64,000 nt of DNA from Desulfovibrionaceae bacterium (lineage in GTDB: Bacteria; Desulfobacterota; Desulfovibrionia; Desulfovibrionales; Desulfovibrionaceae), in NCBI GenBank assembly GCA_022510785.1, contig JAFLSV010000004.1, forward strand, positions 72,106-136,105. The letters run 5' to 3'. The translations under genes and the position numbers were made by a program. The notes under the pieces are model-generated. The model saw only the letters and a list, made by a program, of their open reading frames with translations. It searched no databases and was not told the DNA's origin. Numbering within the stretch: the stretch's first letter is position 1; each line of letters opens with the position of its first letter. Below, one piece after another: positions 44,836 to 53,921 of this stretch.

Positions 44836-45309
44836 ATGTATAAGAATATCGCCATTGTCCTTTTGGCCTGCTGCTGCATTTATCTGGTCATCAATCAGCG
44901 CATGGAGCGCGGCGCCTGGGAAGAGCGGCCCCTGGATGCCTCCGCGTACGGAAGCCTGATTGCCCTGCGTGACGTGCTGCCTCCGGCGGAATACCAGAAA
45001 AGGATTGTCCCTTTTCTGGAGCGGGCCGCGTCCGGCGAGCGTGTTTCGTACCGCCAGTTGAAGGAGCTGGAGGCCGCGCTGCCCGATTTGGGCGGTCTGA
45101 CCCTGGAGGCGGCCCGCAGAACACGCCCGCAGGAGGAACTGGCCAGAGCCTGGGAGAACGCCAGACAGGGGGCGTCCAGTCTGGGAGATGAGCTGAATCG
45201 CACCATGCGCGATATGCTGGATCAGTTGAACCGCATGGTGGACAAGTCCGGGCGCTCCGGCGGCTCCGCCCCTGCGCCGCAGGCGAAGGATACGGCGGGC
45301 AGGATTTAA
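44836..45309 (+). CDS. Single-pass membrane or exported protein, unknown (157 aa)
   Basis: Starts MYKNIAIVLLACCCIYLVI: one N-terminal hydrophobic helix with three consecutive cysteines, acting as an anchor or signal. The rest is helical and charged (KELEAALPDLGGLTLEAARRTRPQEELARAWENARQ; ELNRTMRDMLDQLNRMVDK) with an Ala/Pro tail. GAGG precedes the ATG at 44836; the ORF-track start at 44767 has none. It follows the TPR gene by 75 bases. No family recognised. Confidence 0.65.
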   Translation: MYKNIAIVLLACCCIYLVINQRMERGAWEERPLDASAYGSLIALRDVLPPAEYQKRIVPFLERAASGERVSYRQLKELEAALPDLGGLTLEAARRTRPQEELARAWENARQGASSLGDELNRTMRDMLDQLNRMVDKSGRSGGSAPAPQAKDTAGRI

Positions 45310-45344
45310 TCGTGTGCCGTCCATGCGGGGCGTGCGCCCGGAAT

Positions 45345-45385
45345 TAAAAGGCGGGGCCGCTTCCGCGCAAGGAGCGGCCCCGCCT
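45345..45385 (-). terminator. Rho-independent terminator after serS
   Basis: AGGCGGGGCCGCT and AGCGGCCCCGCCT form a perfect 13-bp stem around an 11-base loop. On the minus strand TTTTAATT follows, so it ends the serS transcript; on the plus strand it would also halt the gene converging from the left. Confidence 0.9.
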
Positions 45386-45403
45386 GTCCTTTGCCGGAGC
45401 GTC

Positions 45404-46681
45404 TTATTCCGGCCGGATGACCCTGACTCCGCCCATATAGGGCTGAAGCGCATCGGGAATGCGGATGGAGCCGTCTTCCCGCTGGAAGTTTTCCAGCACG
45501 GCCACGAAAGAGCGGCCGGTGGGCAGGCCCGAGCCGTTCAGGGTGTGCACAAATTCCGGCTTGCCGCCGCCCTTGGGCCGGAAGCGGATATTGGCGCGTC
45601 TGGCCTGAAAATCCGTGCAGTTGGAGCAGGACGAAATTTCCCGATAGGTATTCTGGCCGGGCAGCCAGACTTCCACGTCGTAGGTTTTGGCTGAGGAAAA
45701 GCCCATATCGCCGGTGCACAGGGTGATGGTTCGGTAGGGCAGCTCCAGGCGTTCCAGCAGGGTTTCGGCATAGCGGCGCATGGTTTCCAGCTGTTCCCAC
45801 GAGCGGGACGGGTGGGCGAAATGCACCATTTCCACCTTGATGAACTGGTGCTGCCGGATAAGACCCCTGGTATCCCTGCCGTAGGAGCCTGCCTCGGAGC
45901 GGAAGCAGGGCGTGCCGGCGGTGTACTGGAGGGGCAGATCCTCCTCATTCAGCACTTCTCCGGCGTGCAGGTTGGTCAGGGGCACTTCGGCGGTGGGGAT
46001 GAGGTAGTGATCCCAGTTTTCGATCTTGAAAAGGTCTTCGGCAAACTTGGGGAGCTGCCCCGTGCCCTGCATGGTGGCCCGGTTGACCATGAAGGGCGGC
46101 AATATTTCGGTGTGGCCGAATTCCGTGGTCTGCACGTCCAGGTAAAAATTCATGAGGGCGCGCTCCAGCCGCGCGGCCCAGCCGCGTGACACGGAAAAAC
46201 GCGCTCCGGCCAGTTTGCCCGCCCGATCAAAGTCCAGGCCGTTCAGCGCCGCCCCAAGCTCCCAGTGCTCCTTTGGCGGAAAGGAAAATTCCGGAGGCTC
46301 ACCCCAGCGGCGAACCTCCACATTGTCCGTTTCGTCCTTGCCCACCGGCACCGAGGCATCGGGAATATTGGGTATGGTGAGCATCCAGGCCGCCACATCA
46401 TCCTTGAGCGCTTCGGCCTCCGCATCCAGGGCCTTGATGCGGTCGGACAGCGCGCCCAGTTCTTCCACCAGGGCCGAGGCGTCCTCCCCCGCTTTTTTGC
46501 GGCGGGCCACTTCGGCCGATTCGGTGTTGCGCCTGCTTTTGAGCGCTTCCACTTCGGCCAGCGCGGCCCGGCGGCGCTGGTCAAGGCTGAGAAATTCATC
46601 CAGCGAAATGGAGGAATGGCGGGCGGCCAGGGCCGCGGCCACCACGTCGGGCTGTTTTTGCAGCAGTTTGAGATCGAGCAT
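45404..46681 (-). CDS. serS: Seryl-tRNA synthetase
   Basis: A 425-residue class II synthetase. The N-terminal coiled-coil arm ([27 protein letters not shown]) binds tRNA-Ser. Motif 2 ([31 protein letters not shown]) and motif 3 ([20 protein letters not shown]) are complete. AAGGA precedes the ATG at 46681; the extra 72 residues in the ORF track are a shadow. Monocistronic. Confidence 0.97.
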   Translation of the reverse strand: MLDLKLLQKQPDVVAAALAARHSSISLDEFLSLDQRRRAALAEVEALKSRRNTESAEVARRKKAGEDASALVEELGALSDRIKALDAEAEALKDDVAAWMLTIPNIPDASVPVGKDETDNVEVRRWGEPPEFSFPPKEHWELGAALNGLDFDRAGKLAGARFSVSRGWAARLERALMNFYLDVQTTEFGHTEILPPFMVNRATMQGTGQLPKFAEDLFKIENWDHYLIPTAEVPLTNLHAGEVLNEEDLPLQYTAGTPCFRSEAGSYGRDTRGLIRQHQFIKVEMVHFAHPSRSWEQLETMRRYAETLLERLELPYRTITLCTGDMGFSSAKTYDVEVWLPGQNTYREISSCSNCTDFQARRANIRFRPKGGGKPEFVHTLNGSGLPTGRSFVAVLENFQREDGSIRIPDALQPYMGGVRVIRPE

Positions 46682-46945
46682 GGGAACCTTCCTTGCGCAA
46701 GGGATGCGGGGAAAATGCGCGTTCAAAGTTCCTGTTGGTGTAGCCTCCGGCGCGCGGGGCGTCAATGCCGTGACAGCCGGAATCCGGGGCTTCTGACCGG
46801 GCCAGGGGCGGCGGAAAGGCCGGTGTGCAGACGCTCGGCCCATGCGCCGTGGCGATCCGGCCGCCTGTTCTTTTGGGCAATTGCGTCTGTCGGCCAAAAC
46901 GTATAGAAGTTCTTTAAAGTTTTTTTAACATTGTCCGGAGGCTTC

Positions 46946-47530
46946 ATGTTCACGTTTCCGCGCCTCTTTTCCGGCCTGTGCGCCGCCCTTGTGTGCGCGC
47001 TGGCTCTGGCGGGCTGCGCGCCCAAGGATACCGTGCGTCTCTTGTATTCGCCCGTCACGCCGTCTGTTTTGCCGGCTCCCACCGCGCCGCGCGTGGTGGT
47101 GGTTCTGTTCGAGGATGGGCGCGGCAAGTCGGAAATTGGCGTGCGATCCGGCGGGGGCGTGTTTTCGGCCGCCAGTTCCGTGCCTGAATGGATCAGCCGC
47201 TCCCTGGCCTCTGAAATCAGCCGCATGGGCCCTCAGGTGTCCTATGCGCCCAGTATTCAGCTTGCCCAGTCCGCCCGGCCCGACTATATCGTCACCGGTA
47301 CGGTGAACAGGGTATGGGTGACGGAGTCCAGGCGAACCACCTATTCCGCCACGGTGTCCATCCGCTTTAATGTGGCGAATCGCCAGGGTTCTGTGTATTC
47401 GCAAAGCCTGTCGTCCAGTCAGGAAAAAATCGCCATGCCCAACGCGGATATCGTGGAGGAACTCTTGACCAGTACCCTGCGTGAAGTGTTGGGGGTAGCG
47501 GCCTCCAAGATCAATGAGGCGGCTCATTAA
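46946..47530 (+). CDS. YajG-like outer-membrane-type lipoprotein
   Basis: A 194-residue protein whose signal ends in the lipobox LAGC (Cys 20), so it should be lipid-anchored. The mature part resembles YajG-type lipoproteins: VVVVLFEDGRGKSEIGVRSG, then IVTGTVNRVWVTESRRTTYSATVSIRFNVANRQGSVYSQSLSSSQ, and DIVEELLTSTLREVLG. CGGAGG precedes the ATG at 46946. A TATAGA hexamer about 40 bases upstream may be its -10. It overlaps the next gene by 17 bases. Function unknown. Confidence 0.75.
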   Translation: MFTFPRLFSGLCAALVCALALAGCAPKDTVRLLYSPVTPSVLPAPTAPRVVVVLFEDGRGKSEIGVRSGGGVFSAASSVPEWISRSLASEISRMGPQVSYAPSIQLAQSARPDYIVTGTVNRVWVTESRRTTYSATVSIRFNVANRQGSVYSQSLSSSQEKIAMPNADIVEELLTSTLREVLGVAASKINEAAH

Positions 47531-48722
47531 ACACCGCTTTTTGAGCGTCGTCCTCCGGCTGGCGGAGGGCGCGCTGCTCTGCCTGGCTCTGACGGCCATG
47601 CCCTGCCTGGCGGGGGGGGAGGTGCGCGCTCTCATGCGGGTCGTGCCTTACGGAAGGGAGCTTGCCCCCGACCGGGCCCGCATGGCGGCGGAGGGCCTGG
47701 CCTGGCTGGCCGGGCTGGAGCGTGCCGCGGCCGCCCTGGCCGCGTTGGAGCCCGTGCGTCTGGCCGGGCTTGACACGCTTCAGCTTCAGGCTTTGGCCGC
47801 CGGGCTGGGCATGGTGGAGGTTGAGGCGGAAGCCTCCGTCCGCGGCGAAAATCCGTCCGCCGGCGAAGGCCGCGCCGTGGCCGTGGCCCGGGTGGCGAAT
47901 GGGGATTTGGGGCAGGTGTCGCGCGTGCTGGGCGCCGGAAATGGGTATGAGCGGTATGAGGATGTCATCGCTGCCCTGACGGGCCTGATCCCCGAACTCA
48001 TGCGCCTGGCGGAGCAGTGCCGCTCCGTGCCGGGCGTGGTCGTGCCCGGCGCCCAGGCCGGGGCGCTGCGCGAGCGCCTGCGCGCGGTGGGTGACGAGGT
48101 GGAAGCCTATACCCTGTACCGCGCCTGGCTGGATGGGACGCGGCGCGAGCCGGAGCTCCCGGAGTTTTCCGAGGATTTCCATGAGTCCGATGCGTCCGGC
48201 GGCGTTCCGGAGAAGGGCGCGCCCGAAGCGGGCACGGAAGACGATGAGGCCCTTCGCGGGCGCAAGGCCCTGGTAGAGAAGGCCTTTGCCCTCGCGCCCG
48301 GCGCCCTGCCCCTGCGTCTGGCCCGGGCGGAGCTTTTGCTGCGGGAGGAACGCTTTCGCGCGGCGGTTCAGATATTGGAAAACCTGCCTCCCGCGCCGGA
48401 ATCCGCGGGATCGGCGGACGCGGCGCCCTCCATGCGGGACAGGGCTGAAGCGCGGCTGATCGCGCGCGCGCTGGAGGCGCGCGCGCTGGCCCAGCTGCGC
48501 TCGGGCCGGCCCGCGCTGGCCGAGCGCGATCTGGATGTGGCCCTGACCCTGACACCGCAACGGGCGTCCCTGTGGCTGGGGCGTGGCGCGGCCCGGCAGA
48601 TGCGGGATCGCTTTGGGCCCATGTGCGACGACTACCGCCAGGCCTGTGTGCGCGGTCTGTGCCGGGGGCTGGCGGCGGCCCATGAGCGCGGACAGTGCCA
48701 GGATGCCGCGAGGGAGCGCTGA
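47514..48722 (+). CDS. Exported TPR-like protein
   Basis: A 402-residue protein. Residues 1-33 look like a signal peptide with a basic start (MRRLIKHRFLSVVLR) and a hydrophobic core ending MPCLAGG. The mature part is helical and Ala/Leu/Arg/Glu-rich; residues about 245-390 show TPR-like units (RAELLLREERFRAAVQILENLPP; ARALAQLRSGRPALAERDLDVALTLTPQ; ASLWLGRGAARQ). A cysteine cluster ends it (CDDYRQACVRGLCRG). It overlaps the lipoprotein gene by 17 bases, so both probably belong to one envelope-linked unit. Confidence 0.72.
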   Translation: MRRLIKHRFLSVVLRLAEGALLCLALTAMPCLAGGEVRALMRVVPYGRELAPDRARMAAEGLAWLAGLERAAAALAALEPVRLAGLDTLQLQALAAGLGMVEVEAEASVRGENPSAGEGRAVAVARVANGDLGQVSRVLGAGNGYERYEDVIAALTGLIPELMRLAEQCRSVPGVVVPGAQAGALRERLRAVGDEVEAYTLYRAWLDGTRREPELPEFSEDFHESDASGGVPEKGAPEAGTEDDEALRGRKALVEKAFALAPGALPLRLARAELLLREERFRAAVQILENLPPAPESAGSADAAPSMRDRAEARLIARALEARALAQLRSGRPALAERDLDVALTLTPQRASLWLGRGAARQMRDRFGPMCDDYRQACVRGLCRGLAAAHERGQCQDAARER

Positions 48723-48727
48723 ACGCC

Positions 48728-49057
48728 GTGCGGCCCGTTTTTGTCAAGGTTTACGGTTCCCTGCACCCCGCCGGCCGGGCCGCCCTGGCCGCCGTGTCCT
48801 CCGTGCTGGCGGACTGGTACATTCCCGAGGCCGTGGAACTGAAGGGCGATCTGCTGCGCATCAGTCATGAGGGGGAATATTTTCCCGTCGAGGATGTGGT
48901 GGATGTCCTGCGGCCCTTGCTGAGCGAGACCTGTGAGGGCAAACTGGATTATCTCGATCTTGAGGCGTGGAGCCTGCGCCGCTTTTTCTTCCGCCATGGC
49001 CGGGTGAGCGAGCGCACGGCCTCACTGGATCGCGCGCTGGAGTCATGCGCGAAGTAA
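48728..49057 (+). CDS. Small conserved-looking protein (109 aa), unknown
   Basis: Starts VRPVFVKVYGSLHPAGRAALAAV from a GTG 6 bases after the previous stop. An upstream in-frame ATG (48695) would overlap the TPR gene by 28 bases; neither has an ideal ribosome site (GGGAG lies about 10 bases before the GTG). The sequence alternates hydrophobic strands and helices (ADWYIPEAVELKGDLLRISHEGEYFPVEDVVDVL; DYLDLEAWSLRRFFF) and looks globular. It sits between the TPR gene and menA. No family recognised. Confidence 0.6.
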   Translation: MRPVFVKVYGSLHPAGRAALAAVSSVLADWYIPEAVELKGDLLRISHEGEYFPVEDVVDVLRPLLSETCEGKLDYLDLEAWSLRRFFFRHGRVSERTASLDRALESCAK

Positions 49058-49088
49058 CGCTCTGTTTCCTTAAACTCTGGGACGGCCC

Positions 49089-50015
49089 ATGCGCAACAAC
49101 AAGTCTCCCCGTTGGATCGAAGGCGTCCGCGCCTGGCTGCGCGCGGCGCGCCTGCGCACACTGCCTCTGGCCTGTTCCGCTGTGGCCCTCGGGGGCGGCC
49201 TGGCCGCGGCGGAAGGCTATTTTCGCCCGCCGGTCTTTGTCCTCAGCGTGCTGACCGCGGTTCTGCTTCAGGTCTTGTCCAATTTTGCCAACGATTACGG
49301 CGATGCGGTCAGGGGCGCGGACGGGCCGGGCCGGGTGGGCCCCAGGCGCTCGGTGGCCTCCGGCGAGCTGTCGGCCGCGGCCATGTTCCGGGCCGTCCTG
49401 CTTCTGGCCGGGCTCTGCCTGGCCTTGGGCGCGGCGCTTCTGACCGTCAGTTTCGGCGCCGACCCCGTGCGCTGGTTTGTCTTTCTGGCGCTGGGGCTCG
49501 CAAGCGTCGCGGCCGCCGTGCTGTACACCATGGGCAGGCGTCCCTATGGCTACCGGGGCTATGGCGATTTTTGCGTCTTCGTCTTCTTCGGTCTGGTGGC
49601 GGTGGCGGGCTCCTACGCCCTGTACGGCGCGCCCCTGGTTCGTCTGCCCGGTCTGCCGGCCTGCGCGGCGGGCTTTTTTGCCACAGCGGTGATCAATATC
49701 AACAATATCCGTGACATGGAGAACGATTCCGCCAACGGCAAGGAAACGCTGGCCCTGCGCCTTGGGCCGCGGCGGGCGCGGATGTACCACCTGGCCCTGA
49801 TTGGGCTGGGGCTGGCCTGCTGGGCAATCTGGCTTGCCGCCACCGGCCGCTGGTGGGGGCTGGCGCTGCTGGCGTCGGCTTTTCCGCTGGTTCACAGCGC
49901 ATGGCGGGTATACAGCTCGCTGCGGCCGGATGTCCTCGACGCCCAGCTGCGGGTCACATCAATGTCGGCTGGATTTGTCAACAGCCTCATGGCTCTGGCC
50001 CTGGTCTGGCTGTGA
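49089..50015 (+). CDS. menA: 1,4-dihydroxy-2-naphthoate polyprenyltransferase
   Basis: A 308-residue UbiA-superfamily membrane enzyme that attaches the isoprenoid tail in menaquinone synthesis. The first Asp-rich motif is NFANDYGDAVRGADGPGRVGPRR and the second is NNIRDMENDSANGKETLA, both as in MenA. About nine helices. Start ATG 49089 is chosen without a strong ribosome site. It indicates a menaquinone-based respiratory chain, as in sulfate reducers. Its 3' end overlaps the convergent ClC gene by 57 bases. Confidence 0.93.
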   Translation: MRNNKSPRWIEGVRAWLRAARLRTLPLACSAVALGGGLAAAEGYFRPPVFVLSVLTAVLLQVLSNFANDYGDAVRGADGPGRVGPRRSVASGELSAAAMFRAVLLLAGLCLALGAALLTVSFGADPVRWFVFLALGLASVAAAVLYTMGRRPYGYRGYGDFCVFVFFGLVAVAGSYALYGAPLVRLPGLPACAAGFFATAVININNIRDMENDSANGKETLALRLGPRRARMYHLALIGLGLACWAIWLAATGRWWGLALLASAFPLVHSAWRVYSSLRPDVLDAQLRVTSMSAGFVNSLMALALVWL

Positions 50016-51350
50016 GTTTCCGGCGGGCGCCCGGCGCGGGCGTGATACCACGATGGCCGCGCGCAGAGACGCGAACAGCGGCGGGCATTTAAGGGCCGCC
50101 GCCGTCAGGTTGGCCGTGAAGCCCGTCAGCAGCGCGCCAGGCAGGCAGGCCGCGGCTCCGGTCATGTCCAGCACCAGCGCGATCCCCGTCAGAGGGGCGC
50201 GCAGCACGGCGGAAAAGAAGCCGGCCATGCCGAAGACCACAAAGGAACCCGCCGTGTCCGCCGCCGTCAGATGCGCGTCCAGCAGGATGCGGGCGGCCAG
50301 GGCGCCCAGCGCGGCTCCGACGCACAGTATGGGCATGAGAACACCGCCGGGCGCGTTGCCCGTTGTGCTGATCAGCGAAAAAAGAGCCTTGACGAGGCAC
50401 AGCCCCAGCAGCAGCGGCAGGGCCAGATCTCCCGCGCCGGCGCCCAGGGAGTGAATCAGGTGATCGCCTCCGCCGAGCGCCGGAGGGCACAGAAAGGCCA
50501 GAGCCCAGGCCAGCATCATCGGGGGCAGGATGCGCCAGCGCTGGGGCAGGGGAGAGTGGCGCGCCTCGCTGTCCTTGAGCCAGAGCAGAGCGCGGTTGTA
50601 CAGGTATCCCAGCCCGCCCAGGAGGACGCCGAAAAGGAGCGCCGTCCACAGGCGGAAGCAGTCCGGTTCCCGCAAGTCCTGGAAGGGAAAGATGCGGCCG
50701 AAGCCGAACACATGGCTGACCACGGCCTGAGCGCTGAAGGCGGCGGCCAGGGTAAGGGCGAAGCCGCCCCAGGTGAAGCGGGTTTTCATTTCCTCGAAAA
50801 CAAACACAAGTCCGGCCAGGGGCGCGCCAAAAGCCGCCGACATGCCGGCGGCCGCCCCGGCGGCGATATGCGCGTGTCCGGCAAAGCTGATGTGTTCCCA
50901 CAAGGCGCCGGTCAGCGAGGCCACAGCCGCGCCCAGCTGGATGCCCGGCCCCCCCATGCCCAAAGACAGGCCGCTCAGGCAAGAAAGGCCGCACCCCGTG
51001 AACCTGGCCGCCAGAACGCGCAGCCAGTCCATGCGGGACAGGTGCAGTCTGCCGGCCACCACCAGTTCGGTCTGCGGGATGCCGCTGCCGGAAATGAGGG
51101 GCACGGCCCGCACCAGCCCGCCCAGAAGCCTCGCCATGCCGACCAGAACAAGCCCCCACAGCGCGGGTATCCACCAGTGTTCCCTGGCCGAGGCAAACCA
51201 GTTCAGCAGCACGGGAAAGGCGGAATCGTGAATCAGACGGAAGGCGCCGACCACAAGAGCCGCGCCCGCTCCGATAACGGCCCCTTCGGCCGCCAGAAGC
51301 AGCCAGTTGCCCAGCCTGAAGAAAGGCTTGTTCCGCCGATGAAGCCGCAC
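49959..51350 (-). CDS. ClC-family chloride channel/transporter lacking the gating glutamate
   Basis: A 463-residue ClC protein. The selectivity motif GSGIPQTE is intact, with its Ser, and VFVFEEMK keeps the inner proton-path Glu. The usual GREGP is GMGGP, so the external gating Glu (Glu148 in E. coli ClC-ec1) is Gly. The later conserved Tyr (445 in ClC-ec1) appears to be Phe (PPLFASL). Loss of the gating Glu usually makes the protein act as an uncoupled channel rather than a Cl-/H+ exchanger. The C-terminus (RPRRAPAGNSQPDQGQ) is polar and overlaps menA on the other strand. Confidence 0.88.
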   Translation of the reverse strand: MRLHRRNKPFFRLGNWLLLAAEGAVIGAGAALVVGAFRLIHDSAFPVLLNWFASAREHWWIPALWGLVLVGMARLLGGLVRAVPLISGSGIPQTELVVAGRLHLSRMDWLRVLAARFTGCGLSCLSGLSLGMGGPGIQLGAAVASLTGALWEHISFAGHAHIAAGAAAGMSAAFGAPLAGLVFVFEEMKTRFTWGGFALTLAAAFSAQAVVSHVFGFGRIFPFQDLREPDCFRLWTALLFGVLLGGLGYLYNRALLWLKDSEARHSPLPQRWRILPPMMLAWALAFLCPPALGGGDHLIHSLGAGAGDLALPLLLGLCLVKALFSLISTTGNAPGGVLMPILCVGAALGALAARILLDAHLTAADTAGSFVVFGMAGFFSAVLRAPLTGIALVLDMTGAAACLPGALLTGFTANLTAAALKCPPLFASLRAAIVVSRPRRAPAGNSQPDQGQSHEAVDKSSRH

Positions 51351-51441
51351 GCCTCGTCCCCCGTCGTCTGAAGTTGCCCGGAGCCGCCCGGACTGCCGTG
51401 GTCTGAGGCTCCGCCGGCATGTCCCGGGGCGGGCGCGAGGG

Positions 51442-52056
51442 CTATTCCACCTTGTGGCCCAGACGGTTCAGGCGCGGCCGCATGGCCTTGGAATCCCACG
51501 ACCAGTAAATGCGCCAGGCCTTGCCGTGGATGGCCGAGCGCCTGACCGTGCCCCAGGCCCGCGAATCTTCCGAATTGTCGCGATTGTCGCCCATGACGAA
51601 GTATTCGCCGTCGGGCACGGTGACGGGGCCTATGTTGTCCAGACGGCTCATGATGGTGGGATGGATATGCTGCACATAGTCCTCGCGCACCAGCTCGCCG
51701 TTGCGGTACAATTCCTTGTCGCGCACCTCAATGACATCGCCCGGCAGCCCTTCCACGCGCTTGATGTAGTCTATGGACGGATCGCCGGGAAATTCAAACA
51801 CGATGATATCGCCAATCCGCGGGCCGTCGCGTTCTATCAGGTAGGCGCCGGTCAGGGGATTTTTGACTCCGTAGGAGAACTTGTTGACCAGAAGATAATC
51901 CCCAATCTGCACGGTTTCGAGCATGGAGCCGGAGGGGATGGTAAAGGCCTGGAACAAAAAGGTGCGGATGAAAAAGGCCAGCACCAGGGCAATGGCCAGG
52001 GCTTCACCGTATTCACGAAACAGGGATTTTCGCTGGTCGGGATGACGTTTTTTCAT
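51442..52056 (-). CDS. lepB: Signal peptidase I
   Basis: A 204-residue Ser/Lys protease that cleaves Sec and Tat signal peptides at the outer face of the inner membrane. One N-terminal anchor (EYGEALAIALVLAFFIRTFLF) is followed by IPSGSM with catalytic Ser44 and DYIKRVEGLPGD with catalytic Lys99, then FVMGDNRDNSEDSRAWG. The ATG at 52056 gives the normal family N-terminus; the upstream 36 residues of the ORF are Pro/Gly-rich and unlikely. Divergent from argJ. Confidence 0.95.
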   Translation of the reverse strand: MKKRHPDQRKSLFREYGEALAIALVLAFFIRTFLFQAFTIPSGSMLETVQIGDYLLVNKFSYGVKNPLTGAYLIERDGPRIGDIIVFEFPGDPSIDYIKRVEGLPGDVIEVRDKELYRNGELVREDYVQHIHPTIMSRLDNIGPVTVPDGEYFVMGDNRDNSEDSRAWGTVRRSAIHGKAWRIYWSWDSKAMRPRLNRLGHKVE

Positions 52057-52283
52057 GATGTGTCCGAAGAGGCCGGTTTGGGGAAGCGGCGGAGCGGGGC
52101 GCCCGGGCCTGTCCGGAGCTGCCGTGGAAGGTGCGCCGCGCTTGTGAGGGAAAATTTTTACCATGCCGCGGGTTCACACGCAAGGTTGGTGCGGCGGGCC
52201 GTGCTTGCCTCGCTTGCGGGCGCCGGGCAAGTGTGGCAAAAAAGCGGCATCAGTCTGTTTTGGCAAGGAAAAGAGGTGCCGTC

Positions 52284-53492
52284 ATGATCACGCTGCCCCA
52301 GGGCTTTCGTCTGGCCGTGGCCACGGCCGATTTTCGCGACAAGCATCAGGATCGCCGCGACCTGGCCCTGGCGCTGAGCGATGTTCCCGCCGTGGCTGCC
52401 GGGGTGTTCACCACCAACCTGTTTCAGGCCGCGCCGGTGCAGGTGGCCCGGGCGGCTCTTGAGGCCGCCGGGGAGGGCGCGCCGTCCTTCTCCTCGCCCC
52501 GCGCCATGCTGATCAATTCCGGCCAGGCCAATGCCTGCACCGGTGAGGCCGGGCTGGAAGACTGCCTGGCCACGCTGGACATGGTGGGGGCCGCCGTGGA
52601 TCTGCCCGCTTCGGCTATTCTGCCCGCGTCCACCGGGGTCATCGGCGCGCGCATGGATCTCGGCAAATGGCGGGTTGCCGTGCCCGCCCTGGCCTTTTCC
52701 CTGGGGCATGCCTCTCTGGAGGATTTTGCGCGGGCCATCATGACCACCGACGCCTTTCCCAAACTGTCCGGCGCGGAAGTACGGCTTGAGGGCGGCCCCG
52801 TGCGCCTGGCCGGGGTAGCCAAGGGCGCGGGCATGATTTGTCCCAACATGGCCACCATGCTGTCTCTGGTGCTGTGCGACGCGGCGGTGGAAGCGGCCGC
52901 CTGGCGGGCCATGTTCCGGCGGGCCGTGGACGCCACCTTCAACCGGGTGAGCGTGGACGGCGACACCTCCACCAACGACACCCTCATCGGCCTGGCCAAC
53001 GGCGCGTCGGGCGTGCGCGCCGAAGGCGGAGATCTGGCCGTGCTGGAAGAAGCGCTTACCGGCGTGCTGGGCGATTTGGCCTATATGCTGGTCAAGGATG
53101 GCGAGGGCGCCACCAAGGTCATGCATATCACGGTGCGCGGGGCGGCCACGGACGCGGATGCCGAGGCCGTGGCCCGCACGGTGGGTCATTCGCAGCTGGT
53201 CAAGACCGCCATGTTCGGCCGCGATGCCAACTGGGGCCGCATTGTGGCCGCGGCGGGCCGGGCCGGCGTGAATTTCCGCCCCGAGGATCTGCGCGTTTCG
53301 TTGTGCGCGGTGGAGCTTTTCCGGGACGGCCGCCCCACGGATCTGGACTTTGACGCCCTGTTGAAGGAGCCCCTGGCCGGCACGGATCTTGCCCTGGAAC
53401 TGGTTTTGGGCAACGGCCCGGGCACGGCGAAGCTGCTTGCCTCGGATTTGTCCCATGCGTATGTCTCGCTCAACGCGGGCTACCGCTCGTAG
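52284..53492 (+). CDS. argJ: Glutamate N-acetyltransferase / ornithine acetyltransferase
   Basis: A 402-residue ArgJ of the cyclic arginine pathway: it moves acetyl from N-acetylornithine to glutamate. The self-cleavage motif is KGAGMICPNMATML, with cleavage before Thr191 to give the alpha and beta chains. VFTTNLFQAAPV, STGVIG and DTSTNDTLIGLANG are family segments. AAGAGG precedes the ATG at 52284. Whether it also uses acetyl-CoA (bifunctional) cannot be told. Confidence 0.96.
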   Translation: MITLPQGFRLAVATADFRDKHQDRRDLALALSDVPAVAAGVFTTNLFQAAPVQVARAALEAAGEGAPSFSSPRAMLINSGQANACTGEAGLEDCLATLDMVGAAVDLPASAILPASTGVIGARMDLGKWRVAVPALAFSLGHASLEDFARAIMTTDAFPKLSGAEVRLEGGPVRLAGVAKGAGMICPNMATMLSLVLCDAAVEAAAWRAMFRRAVDATFNRVSVDGDTSTNDTLIGLANGASGVRAEGGDLAVLEEALTGVLGDLAYMLVKDGEGATKVMHITVRGAATDADAEAVARTVGHSQLVKTAMFGRDANWGRIVAAAGRAGVNFRPEDLRVSLCAVELFRDGRPTDLDFDALLKEPLAGTDLALELVLGNGPGTAKLLASDLSHAYVSLNAGYRS

Positions 53493-53569
53493 GGCAAGGC
53501 GCGGGGTGAAACCGCAGCTTCCTTCCGGCCCGGTATGGGGGAGGGAACGTTAGTGTCAGGGGAGGCCGC

Positions 53570-53869
53570 ATGGTCATCGGGGTGCTGACGGTGGAATATG
53601 CGCTGCACGGCAACGACTCGCTCAAGGGCAAGCGCCGGGTGGCCAACAGCCTGAAACAGAAGGTGCGCAACACGTTCAACGTGGCCATCGCCGAGGCCGG
53701 CACCGAGGATTCCCTGGTGCGCCTGCGGCTGGCCGTGGTTTCCATCAGCAACAGCCAGCGGCATGTGCAGGCCCGCATGGACAAGTGCCTGGCCATGATG
53801 GAGGCTGTGTGCCACGAGGAAATGACATACAGCGATCTGGAATTTCTGGACGCCGATACCCCGTATTGA
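53570..53869 (+). CDS. DUF503 family protein (YlxP-like)
   Basis: A 99-residue protein matching DUF503 throughout: VIGVLTVEYALHGNDSLKGKRRVANSLKQKVRNTFNVAIAE and LAVVSISNSQRHVQARMDKCLAMMEA. Members are small and fold like ferredoxins; they are usually found with rbfA and nrnA in ribosome-related operons. Here the NrnA-like gene follows 52 bases later, as expected, but rbfA is not adjacent. Exact role not established. Confidence 0.92.
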   Translation: MVIGVLTVEYALHGNDSLKGKRRVANSLKQKVRNTFNVAIAEAGTEDSLVRLRLAVVSISNSQRHVQARMDKCLAMMEAVCHEEMTYSDLEFLDADTPY

Positions 53870-53921
53870 TGTTCCGGGCCTGTCTTTTTAGAACCATGCG
53901 CCCTATGGGAGTGAGGTGAGT

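Noticed and set aside
52231-52250. Sigma-54-like box before argJ (TGGCAAAAAAGCGGCA)
   Set aside because: GG and GC are spaced correctly, but the -12 element is CGGC rather than TTGC; probably chance.
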